Below are positions 27,606 through 39,285 of a stretch of DNA of 64,000 bases, in pieces (within the stretch, counting starts at the first letter, position 1; each line of letters opens with the position of its first letter). The notes under the pieces were generated by a model that was not told the DNA's origin, did no database searches, and saw only the letters and a program-made list of their open reading frames with translations. Location of the stretch: positions 3,988,001 through 4,052,000 of the forward strand of contig JABFRN010000001.1 in NCBI GenBank assembly GCA_013141175.1. Reading direction: 5' to 3'. This DNA comes from Lysobacter sp. GTDB lineage: Bacteria; Pseudomonadota; Gammaproteobacteria; Xanthomonadales; Xanthomonadaceae. Both the position numbers and the translations under genes were made by a program.

Positions 27606-28073
27606 TCAGGCCTTCGCGTCGGGACGACCCACCTGGATGCGGCGCGGCGTGGATTCGGGATGTTTGGGAATGACGATCTCGAGCACGCCGTTGTGGCCGG
27701 TTGCGACGATGCCTTCCGCGTCCGCGGTGTCGGGCAGCGCGAAGCGGCGATGGAAGCTGCCGTAGCGGCGCTCGATCCGCGAGAAGCGCTCGGACTGCTC
27801 GATCGTTTCGCTGCTGCGTTCGCCCTTGATGCTGAGGATGCCCTTGTCCATCAGCACTTCCACGTGCTGCGGATCGACGCCCGGCAGATCGGCCAGGATC
27901 ACGAAACGATCCACCTCTTCCTTGATGTCGACGCGCGGCACCCATTGGCTGGTGACCACGGCGGACTCGTCGGGGTTGTCGGCATTGTTGAGGAAACGGT
28001 CGAAGATCTGCTTCAGATCGTCGTGGACGCGGGCTTGTGCCGGCCACGCCTGCGGGTAGCGCATGAGGCTCAT
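27606..28073 (-). CDS. Small heat-shock protein, Hsp20/IbpA family
   Basis: A 155-residue alpha-crystallin chaperone that holds unfolding proteins for refolding. The core domain contains VPRVDIKEEVDRFVILADLPGV and the end motif NGVLEIVIPKHPE (the I/V-x-I/V neighbourhood). The start is the ATG at 28073, behind a GGAG site; the second Met is three codons later. A sigma32-like promoter lies at 28121-28148, and the short leader is almost fully covered by two hairpins. It is followed by cbpA, so the pair is probably a heat-shock unit. Confidence 0.92.
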   Translation of the reverse strand: MSLMRYPQAWPAQARVHDDLKQIFDRFLNNADNPDESAVVTSQWVPRVDIKEEVDRFVILADLPGVDPQHVEVLMDKGILSIKGERSSETIEQSERFSRIERRYGSFHRRFALPDTADAEGIVATGHNGVLEIVIPKHPESTPRRIQVGRPDAKA

Positions 28074-28120
28074 GGGGATTCTCCGTTTTTGAACGGCGGC
28101 ACCGTGCCGCCATACCCGGA

Positions 28121-28148
28121 AAATAGGCCCGCGCGCCGTGTTTTCAAG
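28121..28148 (-). promoter_or_regulatory. Sigma32-like heat-shock promoter of hsp20
   Basis: On the minus strand, CTTGAAA (28148-28142) and CCTATTT (28127-28121) are separated by 14 bases. This resembles the sigma32 pattern CTTGAAA-N13-15-CCCATNT. It would start transcription about 40 bases upstream of the hsp20 ATG. Confidence 0.55.
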
Positions 28149-28214
28149 AGCCCATTCACACGCGTTCAGGATTGCCTCTACACTGTCCACCCACCCCCGG
28201 AGAGGACCTCTGCC

Positions 28215-28691
28215 ATGACCATCCAGATCGGCGATCGCATCCCTGAAGTCAACATCAAACGCATCAACGACGGCATCGACACCATCGACACGCACACCTT
28301 CTTCGAAGGCAAGAAGATCGTGCTGTTCTCCGTCCCCGGCGCATTCACGCCGACCTGCTCGGAAAAACATCTGCCCGGCTTCATCGAACACTTCGAGGCG
28401 TTCCGCGCCAAAGGCGTCGGCGTCGCCTGCATGTCGGTCAATGATCCGTTCGTGATGAAAGCCTGGGCCGCGAGCCAGAACGCTCCGGCCGACATGGAGA
28501 TCCTCGCCGACGGCAACGCCGACTTCACGAAAGCGCTCGGCCTGGAAATGGATGCCAGCGGTTACGGCATGGGCATCCGCAGCAAGCGGTTCGCGCTGTA
28601 TCTCGAAGACGGCGTGGTGAAATTCCTCGAAGTGGAAGCGCCGGGCGAGTTCCGCGTTTCGTCTGCGGAACACATGCTGTCGTTGCTGTGA
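28215..28691 (+). CDS. Peroxiredoxin, Prx5/AhpE-like (redoxin domain)
   Basis: A 158-residue thiol peroxidase. The peroxidatic Cys48 lies in VPGAFTPTCSEKHLPGF, the Prx5 subfamily signature. VACMSVNDPFVMKAWA and the Arg in GMGIRSKRFALYLEDG, which shapes the active site, are also present. It reduces peroxides using thioredoxin or glutaredoxin. The start follows AGAGGACC. It is divergent from hsp20 and precedes two palindromic repeats. Confidence 0.93.
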   Translation: MTIQIGDRIPEVNIKRINDGIDTIDTHTFFEGKKIVLFSVPGAFTPTCSEKHLPGFIEHFEAFRAKGVGVACMSVNDPFVMKAWAASQNAPADMEILADGNADFTKALGLEMDASGYGMGIRSKRFALYLEDGVVKFLEVEAPGEFRVSSAEHMLSLL

Positions 28692-28716
28692 ATATCCGGA
28701 AATAAACTGGACTGAA

Positions 28717-28801
28717 GTAGGCTGGGCTGAAAAGCCCAGCACGATCGGCAAAAAATGAGGTTGGGCCTGAAACCCATGCTGGGCTTTTCAGCCCAGCCTA
28801 C
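28717..28801. repeat. Palindromic repeat (25-35-25)
   Basis: Two perfect inverted 25-base arms (28717-28741 and 28777-28801), core GGCTGGGCTGAAAAGCCCAG, are separated by 35 bases. The spacer holds a smaller hairpin-forming sequence, TTGGGCCTGAAACCCA. It lies between the peroxiredoxin and pbpC genes, which converge. Confidence 0.85.
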
Positions 28802-28812
28802 GCGCTGATGGC

Positions 28813-28891
28813 CTTGTAGGAGCGACGGAAGTCGCGACGAATTACGGAACGTCTTTTCGAAGGCGGTCACGACTTCCGTCGCTCCTACAAG
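28813..28891. repeat. REP-type palindromic repeat next to the pbpC stop
   Basis: Two 26-base inverted arms (28813-28838 and 28866-28891) differ at one position; the core is GTAGGAGCGACGGAAGTCGC. It belongs to the family found at 47954-48022 and inside sucB. It ends one base before the pbpC stop codon, so it may also work as a convergent terminator. Confidence 0.85.
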
Positions 28892-28892
28892 A

Positions 28893-31274
28893 TTATTCCA
28901 ACACGCGGAAGCGGATTCTCGTCCACGCGCCGCTGTCGGCGAGCGCGGTCAACACATGTTCGCCCGATTCTCCGAAGTCGCGCACCAGCGACTGCCGGCC
29001 TTCGGTTTCGGCGATCCAGCGACCATCGAGCAACCACTGCACGTTGCGATCGGTGCCGAGCGCGCGCAACGAGAGTCGCACCGCATGTTCGCTGCCCGGC
29101 GCGCGCGCGAGAGTGGCGCCGTCGTTGAGTCCTTCGATACGCAGTTCCTCGCTGGCGTCGCGACCATCAAGCATGCAGTCGTCGGCGAGCACGGGCAGCG
29201 TCGATGCGCGGCGCGTTTCCGCCGACAGCCACGGCGATGCCAGCGCCGGCCAGCGCGCGATCTCGACGGTCCGCGTGCGATGCGGCAGCGAACACACCGC
29301 CGATACGCGTTTGCCGCTGTCCGCATCGATATCGAAACGTTCGCGACCTGCATTCCACAGACGCGCGCCGCGTTCGGCGAACGTCGGCGGCACCGCGCCG
29401 TCCAGCGTCCACGCCTTCATCCGGCGCTGACACAGCGACGCGGGCACGCTGTCGGCGGCGATGCCGAGCGGCCAGCAGATCTCGATCTCGGCGACGTTCG
29501 ATGGCGGCGGCAACGGCAGCGAATCGCGCGCGTTGCCGGGCAGCGAATCGACCACCTCGAACAGCAGCGGCAGCGCGGTGAGCGCACCGTATTGACCGGG
29601 CAACGGCGTGCCGTCGGGGCGCCCCACCCACACACCGACCGTGTAATGGCGTGTGCTACCCACTGCCCATGCATCGCGGAATCCGTAGCTGGTGCCGGTC
29701 TTCCAGGCCACGCGCGGACGCGTGCCGCGATCGTATTGTTCGAGTTCGCCGGGACGCGGATTGGATTCGAGAATCTCGCGCACGATCCACGCGGCGCCCG
29801 GCGACAGCGCACGCCGGTCGATCTTCGGATCGGTCGGCGTGTAGCGCACGCGCCCGGAGATGCCGTTGCGATTGAACGCCGCGTGCGTGCCGACCAGATC
29901 CTCCAGTCGTGCGCCGGTGCCGCCGAGGATCAGCGCGAGATTCGGCTTGCTGTCCTGCGGGAATTTCAGCGCGATACCGGCATGATCGATACGTGCGGCG
30001 AAGCGCTGCGGGCCGACGCGATCGAGCAGATCGACCGCCGGCACGTTCAGCGACAATCGCAGCGCCTGGGCGACGCCGATCGGTCCATTGAAGGATTCGC
30101 CGAAATTTCCGGGACGATAATCGCCGAAGGTCTGCGGCGCATCGATCAACAGACTTTCGGAATGGATCATGCCGTCGTCGATCGCCATGCCGTAGAGGAA
30201 CGGCTTCAAGGTCGAACCGGGCGAACGCCAGGCGCGGACCATGTCGACATGGCCAAGGCGCTGCTTGTCGCCGAAATGCAGCGAGCCGACATAGGCGCGC
30301 GCTTCCATGGTCTGGTTGTCGACCACCAGCAACGCAGCGGACGTGCGCTCCGGAAGATTCGAGAAATACGAGGTCACGCGCTCTTCCAGCGTGCGCTGCA
30401 GGTTCGCATCGATGGTCGAGGTGATGCGCGAGGCTTTCGGATGCGCCACGCGCAATCGCTGCGCCAGCAATGCGGCACTGAGCGGCGGCTGCAGTTGGCG
30501 TGCGACGACGGGTTCGATCCGCGCGTCGTCGATCTCGGCTTTGCTCCACACGCCGAGCGTCGCCATGCGATCCAGCACCTTGTCGCGCGCGACCTGCGCG
30601 ACTTCCGGATGACGGTCCGGGCGGCGCCTGCTCGGCGATTGCGGCAGCACCGCGAGCAACGCCGCCTCCGCTTTCGACAACCGCGATGCGGGTTTGCCCA
30701 GATACGCCCAACTGGCCGCCTCGACGCCTTCGATGGTGCCGCCGAACGGCGCGCGCTCCAGATACAGGATCAGGATCTCGCGCTTCGACAGATGCGCTTC
30801 GAGCTGCAGCGCACGCAGGATCTGCCGCAGTTTGCGGAACGGCGTGCGCGTGTGCCGGGTGCGCTTGGCATCGAGGATGCGCGCGACCTGCATCGTCAGC
30901 GTCGAACCTCCGGACACCACCTCGCCGCTGCCCAGCATCTGCCCGCCGGCGCGCAGCAGCGCCAGCGGATTCACGCCGGGATGGCGCCAGAACCAGCGGT
31001 CTTCGTAATTGAGCAGCGCTTCGAGATACAGCGGCGACACCGTCTCGGGCGTCGCCGGGTAGCGCCAGACGCCATCGGCATCGGCGAACGCGCGCAGCGG
31101 CGTGCCGTCGCGCGCGACCACCAGCGTGCTGGTGTCGCGCGCCTTCGGCAACTGCGGCGGGAAAATCAGATCGAGCAGCAGCAATGTCGACAGCAGCGCA
31201 ACGGTGCCCCAGCGGAGCCAGGGCAGCAGGCGGCGGATGCGGATGCGCAGGGATGGCGTAAGAGATTGCGACAT
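28893..31274 (-). CDS. pbpC: Penicillin-binding protein 1C (bifunctional glycosyltransferase/transpeptidase)
   Basis: A 793-residue inner-membrane peptidoglycan synthase. An N-terminal membrane helix (WGTVALLSTLLLLDLIF) is followed by a GT51 transglycosylase domain with NYEDRWFWRHPGVNP and GGSTLTMQVAR. The transpeptidase domain has the SxxK serine in SPGSTLKPFLYG and the KTG box in WKTGTSYGFRDAWAVG, and a BiPBP C-terminal domain ends the protein. The ATG at 31274 starts directly before the basic n-region. It follows the alpha-2-macroglobulin gene on the same strand, a conserved pairing. Confidence 0.94.
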   Translation of the reverse strand: MSQSLTPSLRIRIRRLLPWLRWGTVALLSTLLLLDLIFPPQLPKARDTSTLVVARDGTPLRAFADADGVWRYPATPETVSPLYLEALLNYEDRWFWRHPGVNPLALLRAGGQMLGSGEVVSGGSTLTMQVARILDAKRTRHTRTPFRKLRQILRALQLEAHLSKREILILYLERAPFGGTIEGVEAASWAYLGKPASRLSKAEAALLAVLPQSPSRRRPDRHPEVAQVARDKVLDRMATLGVWSKAEIDDARIEPVVARQLQPPLSAALLAQRLRVAHPKASRITSTIDANLQRTLEERVTSYFSNLPERTSAALLVVDNQTMEARAYVGSLHFGDKQRLGHVDMVRAWRSPGSTLKPFLYGMAIDDGMIHSESLLIDAPQTFGDYRPGNFGESFNGPIGVAQALRLSLNVPAVDLLDRVGPQRFAARIDHAGIALKFPQDSKPNLALILGGTGARLEDLVGTHAAFNRNGISGRVRYTPTDPKIDRRALSPGAAWIVREILESNPRPGELEQYDRGTRPRVAWKTGTSYGFRDAWAVGSTRHYTVGVWVGRPDGTPLPGQYGALTALPLLFEVVDSLPGNARDSLPLPPPSNVAEIEICWPLGIAADSVPASLCQRRMKAWTLDGAVPPTFAERGARLWNAGRERFDIDADSGKRVSAVCSLPHRTRTVEIARWPALASPWLSAETRRASTLPVLADDCMLDGRDASEELRIEGLNDGATLARAPGSEHAVRLSLRALGTDRNVQWLLDGRWIAETEGRQSLVRDFGESGEHVLTALADSGAWTRIRFRVLE

Positions 31275-31340
31275 GGATGCGCGATCTGAACTCGTCGTGT
31301 CGCGGGGAGATGTGGCTGCGGGAAGGAGCACAGCGGCGGA

Positions 31341-31399
31341 GAGCACCCCTCACCCTCCCTTCGGGCACCCTCTCCCCGCAACGCGGGGAGAGGGAAGAG
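31341..31399. repeat. Single-hairpin copy of the CCCTCTCCC repeat family
   Basis: CCCTCTCCCCGC-AAC-GCGGGGAGAGGG (31368-31394) is a perfect 12-bp hairpin preceded by CCCTTCGGGCACC, shared with the element at 21136-21256. It lies between the A2M stop and pbpC start, so it is probably in their common transcript. Confidence 0.75.
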
Positions 31400-31428
31400 C
31401 AAGCGCATCGAGTGACAGAAGGCCGCCT

Positions 31429-34400
31429 TTATTTCGGCTGCACCACCGTGATCGTGGCCGGCGTCGACTTGCCCACTCCGCGCAATTGCGGGCGATACAT
31501 GTCTTCGACCAGTGACGGCGGCACGGTGTAGGTGCCAGGCGTCACCGCACGCACGAGATAGAACACGCGTGCAGCCTGGCCGCGATCGAGTTTTATCGCG
31601 GCGACGAAACGATCGTCGCGATATTCCTCGTGCCGCACTTCGGCCGCGCTGCTGCGATCGTTGATCTGGATTCCGTCCACCACCACATCGGCCCACTGCT
31701 TGCCGTCGCCGAGATTGAAGTTCTCGATTTCCAGACCGGCCGGCAACAGATCGGTCAGCAGCGCGTCGGGCATGGACTGATCGGCGGTGATGCTGAGCGC
31801 GACGATCAGCGCCTCGCCTTCGGTCAGCGGACCGGGCTTCCACGGCTTGCCGTCGGTGGTGTACCACTTTCGTTCGATCCCGATCGTCGATTTGTCCTCG
31901 CCCGGCGCGGTGCGCGGCACACCCGCGACTTCGAGACTGGCGTACAGCGGCACCGCACCCTGCGGCTCGAACTTGAAACCGCGTGCGAGTGCGGTGTAGT
32001 CGACGCGACGCCCCTGCATGCGGCGCTCGGCCACCGGGTCGCTGACATCGCCCAGACGCCACACGCCGGAGACCATCTTTTTCTGGTCCGCCAGCAGCGC
32101 CTTGCCGACGCGGGCCAGTGCGACCTGTTCCTGGGTGCTGAGATAGAACCAGCGATCGTTGCGACGGACATCGAGCTCTTTGCCCAATGCGACGACCTTG
32201 GCGTCGTATTCCGGCTTGCCGAGGCCACGTTCGTGCGTCAATGCGATCATCAGCGCGCTGTCGCGCAGCGGGCTGCTGTAGTCGCCGAGATATTCGTAGC
32301 CGCTCTTGAACGCGAAGCCCGCAGCGATCGCCTTGTTGCCGCGGTTCTTGTCGCCCTGCAGGGACAGCGCCAGACCCAGATGCACCATCGACAGTCCATT
32401 CTTGGTCTTGCCGCGTTCGTTGTCGTACAGCGCGCGCAGCGTCCCGAGCGGTGCGCGGTTGACGCGCGCGAGCACGTAGCCCGCATGCGCCTGATACGCG
32501 AACTTCAGGTGATCGCGATAGGTCTGGCCATAGAACTCGTTGCCGCCGGCCAGCAGATCCTCGCTGAGCCGCTGCAATGCTTTCTGCAGCATCGCTTCGG
32601 GCACCGCGAAGCCGGCTTCGCGCGCGTCGAGCAGGAATTCGACGATGTACGGCGTCAGCGCGGGATTGACGTAACTGTCGTCGCCCCACATCGAGAAATG
32701 GCCGTTCGACATCTGCATCGAAGCCAAGCGTCCGAACGCGCCGTCCATACGGGCCTTGCGCGCCGCCGCGTCGAGACCCTTGGCATCGAGCATCTTCGCG
32801 GTGTCGGCATCCATCACCAGCGCGGCATAGCCCTTGCTGGTGGTCTGTTCGGCGCAGCCGTAGGGATATTCCAGCACGTCCTTCAACGCGCTGGCGAACG
32901 GGATCGGCGGCAGCGCGCTGACCGTCATCTGCGCAGTGACCGAACCGGGCATCAGGCCATCGGCGAACGCTGCGTCCATCGCGATCGTGCCCAGCGCGTT
33001 CAAGGTCTGGGTCTTCGTGCGCAGCACGCTCGGCCAGGCCGGACGCACCGGCACATCGAAGCGGCGATCGACCTTGAAGCCGTTGCCGTTGACCTGCACG
33101 CGGATCTTCGCGGTGGTGTAGCCCTCGCCCGCCGACAGCGGGAAGGTCAGCGTGGTCTTGCCGCCGATGGCGAGCTTGGCGCTGCGCGCACCCTGCGCCA
33201 CCGTCAACGGACCGAGCCCTTCGATCTTCACGTCGAAATCGCCGGCCTTGCCGGTGAAATTGGTGAGATCGAGGGTGACGTTGCTGCGGTCGCCGGGCGC
33301 GAGCACGCGCGGATAACTGGCTTCGGCCACGATCGGCGCGCGCACCACGATCTCGGCGTCGCCATTGCCGTAACGTTCGGCCGAATAAGCGAGCGCGGAC
33401 ACGCGCAGCGTGCCGTTGAAATCAGGCACCTTCAGCGCGATCTTCGCGTTGCCCTTGGCATCGAGTTTCACCGGGCCGGAGAACAGATCGACGGTCTGCA
33501 CCTTCGACGTCGGCCTGCGCGCCTGCGCCAGCGGCTGCAGCGCCATGTCGCCACCGAAGCGGATCCTGCCGATCTCGCCTTCGAGACTCTCGATGATGCG
33601 GCCGTAGACATCGTAGGCATCCACGCCGAGCCTGCGCTGGGCGAAGAAATGCTTGTTGGCGTCGGGCACCGGGAACTGGGTGATGTTGAGGATGCCGACA
33701 TCGACCGCCGACACCGTCACATAGGCGTCCTGGCCGGCGAGTTTCGGCACCGCGACCGTCGTCATGAGCGTCTGCTCCGGACGCATCTGTTTCGGCAGCG
33801 ACAATCCGACTTCCACCCGACGCGACGCGCGATCCATCGGCACATACGCGATACCGACGGCGCGTGCCGGCGTGATCTTGTCCGAGGCGCTGCCGCCACG
33901 GAACACCAGCGCGGTGATGTAGATGTCGTGGCGCTCCCAGTCCTTGGTCACCGGAATCTCGAAGCTGCTGCCGCGCTTCACATCGACGTCCAGCACGTAC
34001 AGCATGCGGTCGCCGCCTTCGACCATCAGCAGGCCCTTGCCGTCGTGCGGCGGCGTCAGCGTCACCTTCAACGTGTCGCCGGTGTTGTAGGTGGTCTTGT
34101 CGAGCGCGACCTTGACCTTGTCGGGACGCGCATCGAGGCCGCGGTTCTCATCGCCCCAGCCCCAACCCGCCTCGAACGGATAACGCGTGGTCAGCCCGGT
34201 CGCCGGATCGAGCACGTCGACGCGATACGTGCCCCACTCGACCGGGAAATCGAACTTGATCGCAGTCGTGCCTGCATCGATGGTGCGCGTCTCGACGTTG
34301 TCGAAGCGCGAGGTGAAATCGAAATCCCAACCCTCGTCGTTGTCGTAATTCCAGTGGTAATCGCGATGCTCGCGCACCAGCGTGACCTTCAGGCCCTTCG

Positions 34401-36387
34401 CGGGGCGCGGCTTGCCGTCGCTGTCGACGCGCATCAGCTGGAAGCCGGCATTGCTGTCGCTGTCGGGGCCTTCCTTGTCGTCGAACATCGGGCGCACGCC
34501 GACCAGCGCATCCGCCGGCCACAGCACGCGTTTGATCGAGCGGTTGATGCTGCGCCCGCCGGTCTCGAACAGGCTGCCGGAAACCATCGCCGCGATCGGC
34601 GACGCCGGTTTCGCTTCCTCGGGAAGCGTGATGTCCTGCGCCAGCTTGCCCTGTGCGTCGAGCGTGGTGTCGATGACGTCGTTGGCGTCCTTCGGCAGCG
34701 TCAGCGTGGGATCGCCGAAGAAATAGCCCGGCATCGATTCGACCGGATGCTGTTCGACCGCGACCGCGAGTTTCGCGGTGAAGCGGTTGCCCGCTGCGGG
34801 TGCGCCGTAGAGATAGGCACCGGTGGCTTCGAGTTTCAACGGCTTGCCCGGCTTCAGCACCGCATCAGCGGTGGCCAGATCGAGCTTCATGCGTTCGGGC
34901 AGGAACTCCTCGATCCGCAGGCTCATGCCCTGCACGGCTTCGGTGCTGGCCGGGTCGGTGCGGAACTCCACCTGCCAACGACCGGTCGGCGCTTCGACCG
35001 GAATCAGTTTCTCGAAGCTGTAATAGCCCTGCGCGCCGGCTTCGATCCGGCTTTCGATGAAGGGCTTGCCATCGGGCTGTTTCAGACGCACGAACAGCGG
35101 CTGCGCCTTCTTGCCCTTCATCGGCACCGGCTTGCCGTCGTTGTCGCGCAGCAGCGCCGAAATGCGCACCACTTCGCCGGGACGGTACAGATCGCGGCCG
35201 GCCCATGCGAACACATCGAACCACGCCGGTTCGCGACCGCTGACCGCGAATTCGGACAGATCCAGCGCCGGCTGGTTGAACGGCAGCATCGAGATGTCGC
35301 TGCTGCGACGGGCGATCAGCACGTGCGCGGCATCGAGTTTGTACGGCAGCATCGCGTTGCCGTTGCGGTCGGTCTGGCCCTTGAGCGTGGTTTCGCCCGC
35401 GGCATCGATGATCTGCAGATCGACGCTGTTGATCCCCGACCCATCCTGCAGCGATGCGGTGTGGACGAACAATTTGTCCTTGTACGCGCGCACGTGCAGA
35501 CCGATATCGCTGACCGTGAAGAACGTGGTCTCGAACTGCTCGCGGAACTGGCCGGTGCGCTTCATGACCGCGAAGTACAGACCCGGTTCCTGCAGTTCTT
35601 CGATGTCCTGGATCGGCAGGTAGGTCACCGCGCGTTCGTTGCGCTTGCCGCCCAGCACGAAGCGGTTGGTGTAGACCGGTTCGGCCAGCTTGGCCAGCGG
35701 CGTGCCGTCGCCGTAGTCGTTGTCCAGCTCCCAACCGCTGCGGCGACCGCCGCGCTGGTATTCGGCGAAGAACTGCGGCAGCGATTTCTCGCGCACGCGC
35801 AGGAATTCGACGTCGACCTCGGGCACGTTGACCGACACCACCGGCAGGCCGCGGCTGTCGCGCGCCGGCAGTACGCTGCCCTGCGAAGCGAAGCCCACGG
35901 CGGGGTCGAGTTCGCCGGTGTAGACCTTCTGTTCGACATCGTGGCCGAGCACGCTGCCGTCGGCTGCGGCGAGCTTGCCGGAGACGGTCAGGGTGTACTC
36001 GGTATTCACCGTGACGAACGGGAAGCGCAGGATCTTGCCGCTGTCATCGAGCTTCCAACTGCTCTTGTCGTTGACCGACGTGGCGAAGGTGATGAGTTTG
36101 TCGAAGTCCTGCGTGCCGACCAGCGGCCGGGAGAACTCCAGAGCGATCGCGAGCGTGTCGCCATCCTGGTCGGGATAGGCCCGGACCAGCGCGAAGCCCT
36201 TGATTTCGTTGGGCTTGGCCTTGATAGCCTCGCCGCTGATTTCGGGCAGTTGCCCGGTCTCCTTGTTGCCGCAGCCCGGAAGCGCAGTCGTGGCGGCCAA
36301 CACCAGCGCCAACCCGACTCCCGAACCCCATTGCCTGACGAAACCGCGAACCCGACCCACCACCTCAAACCGCGACGTGCGACACAT
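31429..36387 (-). CDS. Bacterial alpha-2-macroglobulin lipoprotein
   Basis: A 1652-residue periplasmic protease trap (E. coli YfhM type). The signal peptide ends with the lipobox ALPGC. Macroglobulin domains form the first two thirds. The thioester motif YGCAEQ (Cys1178, Gln1181) sits in the expected thioester domain, with the usual Leu of CLEQ replaced by Ala. Attacking proteases are trapped covalently when the bait region is cut. It is immediately upstream of pbpC, and the pair is thought to guard and repair peptidoglycan after breach. The start has a perfect AGGAGG but only four bases of spacing. Confidence 0.93.
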   Translation of the reverse strand: MCRTSRFEVVGRVRGFVRQWGSGVGLALVLAATTALPGCGNKETGQLPEISGEAIKAKPNEIKGFALVRAYPDQDGDTLAIALEFSRPLVGTQDFDKLITFATSVNDKSSWKLDDSGKILRFPFVTVNTEYTLTVSGKLAAADGSVLGHDVEQKVYTGELDPAVGFASQGSVLPARDSRGLPVVSVNVPEVDVEFLRVREKSLPQFFAEYQRGGRRSGWELDNDYGDGTPLAKLAEPVYTNRFVLGGKRNERAVTYLPIQDIEELQEPGLYFAVMKRTGQFREQFETTFFTVSDIGLHVRAYKDKLFVHTASLQDGSGINSVDLQIIDAAGETTLKGQTDRNGNAMLPYKLDAAHVLIARRSSDISMLPFNQPALDLSEFAVSGREPAWFDVFAWAGRDLYRPGEVVRISALLRDNDGKPVPMKGKKAQPLFVRLKQPDGKPFIESRIEAGAQGYYSFEKLIPVEAPTGRWQVEFRTDPASTEAVQGMSLRIEEFLPERMKLDLATADAVLKPGKPLKLEATGAYLYGAPAAGNRFTAKLAVAVEQHPVESMPGYFFGDPTLTLPKDANDVIDTTLDAQGKLAQDITLPEEAKPASPIAAMVSGSLFETGGRSINRSIKRVLWPADALVGVRPMFDDKEGPDSDSNAGFQLMRVDSDGKPRPAKGLKVTLVREHRDYHWNYDNDEGWDFDFTSRFDNVETRTIDAGTTAIKFDFPVEWGTYRVDVLDPATGLTTRYPFEAGWGWGDENRGLDARPDKVKVALDKTTYNTGDTLKVTLTPPHDGKGLLMVEGGDRMLYVLDVDVKRGSSFEIPVTKDWERHDIYITALVFRGGSASDKITPARAVGIAYVPMDRASRRVEVGLSLPKQMRPEQTLMTTVAVPKLAGQDAYVTVSAVDVGILNITQFPVPDANKHFFAQRRLGVDAYDVYGRIIESLEGEIGRIRFGGDMALQPLAQARRPTSKVQTVDLFSGPVKLDAKGNAKIALKVPDFNGTLRVSALAYSAERYGNGDAEIVVRAPIVAEASYPRVLAPGDRSNVTLDLTNFTGKAGDFDVKIEGLGPLTVAQGARSAKLAIGGKTTLTFPLSAGEGYTTAKIRVQVNGNGFKVDRRFDVPVRPAWPSVLRTKTQTLNALGTIAMDAAFADGLMPGSVTAQMTVSALPPIPFASALKDVLEYPYGCAEQTTSKGYAALVMDADTAKMLDAKGLDAAARKARMDGAFGRLASMQMSNGHFSMWGDDSYVNPALTPYIVEFLLDAREAGFAVPEAMLQKALQRLSEDLLAGGNEFYGQTYRDHLKFAYQAHAGYVLARVNRAPLGTLRALYDNERGKTKNGLSMVHLGLALSLQGDKNRGNKAIAAGFAFKSGYEYLGDYSSPLRDSALMIALTHERGLGKPEYDAKVVALGKELDVRRNDRWFYLSTQEQVALARVGKALLADQKKMVSGVWRLGDVSDPVAERRMQGRRVDYTALARGFKFEPQGAVPLYASLEVAGVPRTAPGEDKSTIGIERKWYTTDGKPWKPGPLTEGEALIVALSITADQSMPDALLTDLLPAGLEIENFNLGDGKQWADVVVDGIQINDRSSAAEVRHEEYRDDRFVAAIKLDRGQAARVFYLVRAVTPGTYTVPPSLVEDMYRPQLRGVGKSTPATITVVQPK

Positions 36388-39197
<2,810 letters not shown>

Positions 39198-39234
39198 GGC
39201 AGAACACCACTGCGTCTAGATACCCCACAAACGC

Positions 39235-39261
39235 GACAGGCCGCCCATAAGGCGGCCTGTC
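39235..39261. terminator. Bidirectional stem-loop between protease and gyrA
   Basis: GACAGGCCGCC-CATAA-GGCGGCCTGTC is a perfect 11-bp stem. It lies between two convergent genes (protease stop 39197, gyrA stop 39286) and probably terminates both. Confidence 0.7.
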
Positions 39262-39285
39262 GTCATGCGTTCACGACTGGCGGTG

